Shown here one piece after another: positions 31,740 through 32,605 of a DNA stretch of 32,605 nt. Both the position numbers and the translations under genes were made by a program. Origin of the DNA: Streptococcus saliviloxodontae (GTDB lineage Bacteria; Bacillota; Bacilli; Lactobacillales; Streptococcaceae); assembly GCF_016908655.1 (NCBI RefSeq), contig NZ_JAFBEI010000028.1, positions 1 through 32,605 of the forward strand, in the 5' to 3' direction. How positions within the stretch are numbered: position 1 is the stretch's first letter; each line of letters starts with the position of its first letter. The notes below the pieces were generated by a model that searched no databases, had not been told where the DNA came from, and saw only the letters and a program-made list of their open reading frames with translations.

Positions 31740-32528
31740 ATGGAAACGAAAAAAATGAAATACTATCTCAGAAAATCGTCTTACGGCTTAGCATCTATTG
31801 CAGCTGCGGCTTTTCTAGTTAGTGCTGGAAGCGTAGTTAGTGCTGATGAAGCTACTGGGACAGGTGATGTTGTTACTACTACAGCAGATGCACAAGCGAC
31901 GACTGAAGCTAATGACGTCGTAACCGCAGCAACGTCTGAATCCACTGAAGTTGCTACTGCAGCAACAGATTCAGAAGCAGTAGCTGAAACAGTAGACCGC
32001 GATTCTTTTATCAATGGTCTTCAACTTGCTATCAATGCAGCTAAAGCTGATTTGAATGATGGTCTTTCAGCGGAAGATATCCAGTCAGCTCTTGATTCAT
32101 ATAACTCTCTTTATGAGTCATTTGTAGCACAAGCTAATGCTGCGACAAGCCAATCAGCAGTGGATGCACTTGAACAACCAGCGCGTGAAGCTGTAGCGGG
32201 TGTTCGTGATCGTATTGCTAGTCGTAAAGCGGAAGTAGCCCAAGCGACAGCTGAAACAGTAGATCGTGATTCTTTTATCAATGGTCTCCAACTTGCTATC
32301 AATGCGGCTAAAGCTGATTTGAATGATGGTCTTTCAACGGAAGATATTCAATCAGCTCTTGATTCCTACAATGCCCTCTATGAGTCATTTGTAGCACAAG
32401 CTAACGATGCAACAAGCCAATCAGCAGTAGATGCACTTGAACAGCCAGCGCGTGAAGCTGTAGCAGGTGTTCGTGACCGTGTTGCTAGTCGTAAAGCAGA
32501 GGTAGCTTCAGACACGACAAACGCATGA
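31740..32528 (+). CDS. Secreted protein with two tandem 89-residue repeats, unknown function
   Basis: A 262-residue exported protein. The signal peptide resembles a YSIRK-type signal (KYYLRKSSYGLASIAAAA, likely cut after SVVSA, residue 35). Then come an Ala/Thr-rich acidic stretch (36-81) and two near-identical 89-residue repeats (82-170 and 171-259). Each repeat looks like three amphipathic helices (SFINGLQLAINAAKADL, AEDIQSALDSYN, PAREAVAGVRDR), so probably a three-helix bundle. No LPxTG, membrane tail or wall-binding domain follows, so it should be released, unless the repeats bind the surface. GGAGG (31730-31734) is five bases before the ATG. I do not recognise the domain. Confidence 0.8.
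   Translation: METKKMKYYLRKSSYGLASIAAAAFLVSAGSVVSADEATGTGDVVTTTADAQATTEANDVVTAATSESTEVATAATDSEAVAETVDRDSFINGLQLAINAAKADLNDGLSAEDIQSALDSYNSLYESFVAQANAATSQSAVDALEQPAREAVAGVRDRIASRKAEVAQATAETVDRDSFINGLQLAINAAKADLNDGLSTEDIQSALDSYNALYESFVAQANDATSQSAVDALEQPAREAVAGVRDRVASRKAEVASDTTNA
31983..32249 (+). repeat. Tandem repeat unit 1 (267 bp)
   Basis: First of two direct repeats with a period of 267 bases (89 codons), running from AETVDRDSF to RKAEVAQAT. At protein level it differs from unit 2 at four places in the first 86 residues. Confidence 0.95.
32250..32516 (+). repeat. Tandem repeat unit 2 (267 bp)
   Basis: Second direct repeat, with changes Ala30 to Thr, Ser42 to Ala, Ala53 to Asp and Ile78 to Val compared with unit 1, and a divergent last few residues before the stop. 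Confidence 0.95.
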
Positions 32529-32542
32529 GATACTCCATTTCA

Positions 32543-32568
32543 TTTTCTGAACGACAGAACCTTTTTTG
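32543..32568 (+). terminator. Weak terminator candidate at the window end
   Basis: TTCTG (32545-32549) pairs with CAGAA (32555-32559) and is followed by CCTTTTTT. The stem is only 5 bp. Confidence 0.3.
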
Positions 32569-32605
32569 ACCTAAAGTAGTCGGCTTAGATATTTGTCAAA
32601 GGATA

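Noticed and set aside
31983..32516. Tandem repeats considered as a CRISPR-like or non-coding array
   Set aside because: The 267-base period keeps the reading frame, with no spacers; it is a protein-domain duplication.

Overview
The window looks like chromosomal DNA of a low-GC Streptococcus, most likely of the salivarius group (S. salivarius, S. vestibularis or S. thermophilus). The evidence is the gene order plsC-comEA-comEC-holA-sodA, then rsuA-coiA-pepF ... prsA-alaS, then argCJBD, plus codon use, a SigX (ComX) box, and Ser-rich linkers in surface proteins. Species is inferred from remembered family sequences, not from a search. No tRNA, rRNA, CRISPR array or prophage was seen. Apart from one insertion-sequence end at the extreme left, the region is ordinary core genome with intact genes.

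Layout. Positions 1-95 are the outer end of an ISL3-type insertion sequence. Positions 265-2482 hold a two-gene ABC exporter (FtsX-type permease with large Ser/Gly-rich loops, plus ATPase). On the minus strand follow a GIY-YIG protein, a TrmN6-like methyltransferase and a membrane-anchored polysaccharide deacetylase (2496-4500). Then come plsC and the late-competence operon comEA-comEC with a perfect SigX box, holA, sodA, a serine beta-lactamase-like hydrolase and a VIT-family metal transporter with a perfect PerR box (4690-12496). queA (minus) and nagB (plus) are divergent, and nagB has two NagR-type operators. A GST-like glutathionyl-hydroquinone reductase (minus) is divergent from rsuA, which is followed by coiA-pepF, a HAD phosphatase, an OFA-type MFS carrier, an O-methyltransferase (TrmR-like) and prsA. 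alaS has an alanine T-box leader. A small membrane protein and the arginine operon argCJBD with an ARG box follow. The window ends with a secreted protein made of two near-identical 89-residue repeats.

How the genes work together. comEA/comEC and coiA serve DNA uptake and recombination during competence. sodA, the PerR-box VIT gene and perhaps the neighbouring hydrolase form an oxidative-stress and metal patch. The TrmN6-like enzyme, QueA, RsuA and the TrmR-like enzyme modify tRNA or rRNA. argCJBD makes ornithine from N-acetylglutamate through the acetyl cycle.

Most interesting. Four genes (TrmN6-like, holA, rsuA, TrmR-like) have a -10 box ending only 6-7 bases before the start codon, so they look leaderless; three of the four modify RNA. 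Other points: the perfect PerR site before the VIT gene, the duplicated-domain secreted protein with no sortase signal, a PrsA with no lipobox cysteine, and an unexplained hairpin leader between the T-box and alaS, whose start lacks a Shine-Dalgarno sequence.
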